Source of the DNA: Acetobacteraceae bacterium
GTDB taxonomy: Bacteria; Pseudomonadota; Alphaproteobacteria; Acetobacterales; Acetobacteraceae
Direction: 5' to 3'
DNA: 12,756 bases
NCBI GenBank assembly: GCA_947476855.1
Contig: CANJSR010000098.1
Span: forward strand, 1 to 12,756
Below are positions 12,535 to 12,756 of the stretch, piece by piece; position 1 is the stretch's first letter, and every line of letters starts with the position of its first letter. Made by a program: the position numbers and the translations under genes. Below the pieces are notes generated by a model. It saw only the letters and a list, made by a program, of their open reading frames with translations. It had not been told where the DNA came from and searched no databases.

Positions 12535-12756
12535 ATGGCCGACCTGAAAGACCTGAAGGACAAGATCGCCGTCATCGGCGTGGGGAACACCAAGTACGGC
12601 AACTTCCCGGAGATCGATGATTACGGCCTCGCCGCCCACGCGTTCCGCAACGCGGTGGAGGATTGCGGCATCGACAAGAACCAGGTCGACGGCATGCTGG
12701 TGTGCCGCATTCCGTACTACGCGCGGATGGGCGAAATCCTCGGCCTGAACCCGAAA
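12535..12756 (+). CDS. Thiolase-like protein (SCP-x/acetyl-CoA acetyltransferase type), N-terminal fragment
   Basis: The frame opens at ATG 12535 with GGGGGA (12523-12528) six bases upstream and stays open to the window end, giving 74 residues. The opening K-I-A-V-I-G-V-G-N-T-K-Y-G (10-22), then a helix with LAAHAFRNAVEDCGI and a V-D-G-M-L-V strand (51-57), is the usual N-terminus of thiolase-superfamily proteins of the SCP-x kind. These proteins often work as acyl-CoA thiolases together with a small zinc-ribbon/OB-fold (DUF35) protein encoded next door; that gene would be beyond the window. The active-site Cys and His lie further on and cannot be checked, and many members of this group lack a full catalytic set. 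A link to the CoA-transferase about 3 kb upstream is plausible but is inference. Confidence 0.8.
   Translation, partial: MADLKDLKDKIAVIGVGNTKYGNFPEIDDYGLAAHAFRNAVEDCGIDKNQVDGMLVCRIPYYARMGEILGLNPK

Overview
The window reads as a chromosomal stretch of a GC-rich alphaproteobacterium. High GC with strong third-position bias, Shine-Dalgarno sites of AGGAG type, scattered CCCCGGC/GCCGGGG hairpin repeats and the mix of families (host attachment protein, CaiB/BaiF CoA-transferases, TauD-type dioxygenase, SCP-x-like thiolase) would fit Acetobacteraceae or a relative. That placement is inference from gene content and composition, not from a marker gene. I see no rRNA, tRNA, CRISPR array, transposase or replication origin.

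Layout. Bases 1-1700 (+): the C-terminal end of a beta-trefoil (ricin-type) protein, a complete SRAP/YedK protein, and a peptidoglycan-amidase-like gene of visibly lower GC behind an AT-rich promoter. Bases 1727-3979: an amidase-signature hydrolase (-) and a uronate-dehydrogenase-like reductase (+), divergent around an 81-base spacer with a perfect dyad. Bases 4010-5743 (-): a host attachment protein followed by an MFS transporter of the oxalate/formate-antiporter-like type, whose leader can fold over its own ribosome binding site. Bases 5744-6050: a 307-base gap with a possible 40-residue ORF on the minus strand. Bases 6051-10582 (+): an alpha/beta hydrolase, a fused tandem family III CoA-transferase and a nicotinamidase, separated by gaps that carry identical 29-base repeats. 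Bases 10579-11460 (-): a TauD/TfdA dioxygenase that shares a CTAG stop with the nicotinamidase. Bases 11592-12756 (+): a calcineurin-like phosphoesterase and the start of a thiolase-like gene that runs off the window.

How the genes may work together. Amidase, alpha/beta hydrolase, CoA-transferase, thiolase-like enzyme, sugar-acid dehydrogenase and carboxylate-type transporter are the parts of small-acid catabolism: import, hydrolysis, CoA activation, thiolysis. They sit on alternating strands with separate control regions, so this is a cluster of related biochemistry rather than one operon, and no substrate can be named. The nicotinamidase feeds NAD salvage; SRAP acts on damaged DNA.

The most unusual items are the 871-residue two-domain CoA-transferase with Glu in place of the catalytic Asp in both halves, the 12-bp inverted repeat that would bury the transporter's Shine-Dalgarno, and the low-GC amidase with a lost active-site Glu. 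I do not see a defence system, and nothing here proves a wholly new system.
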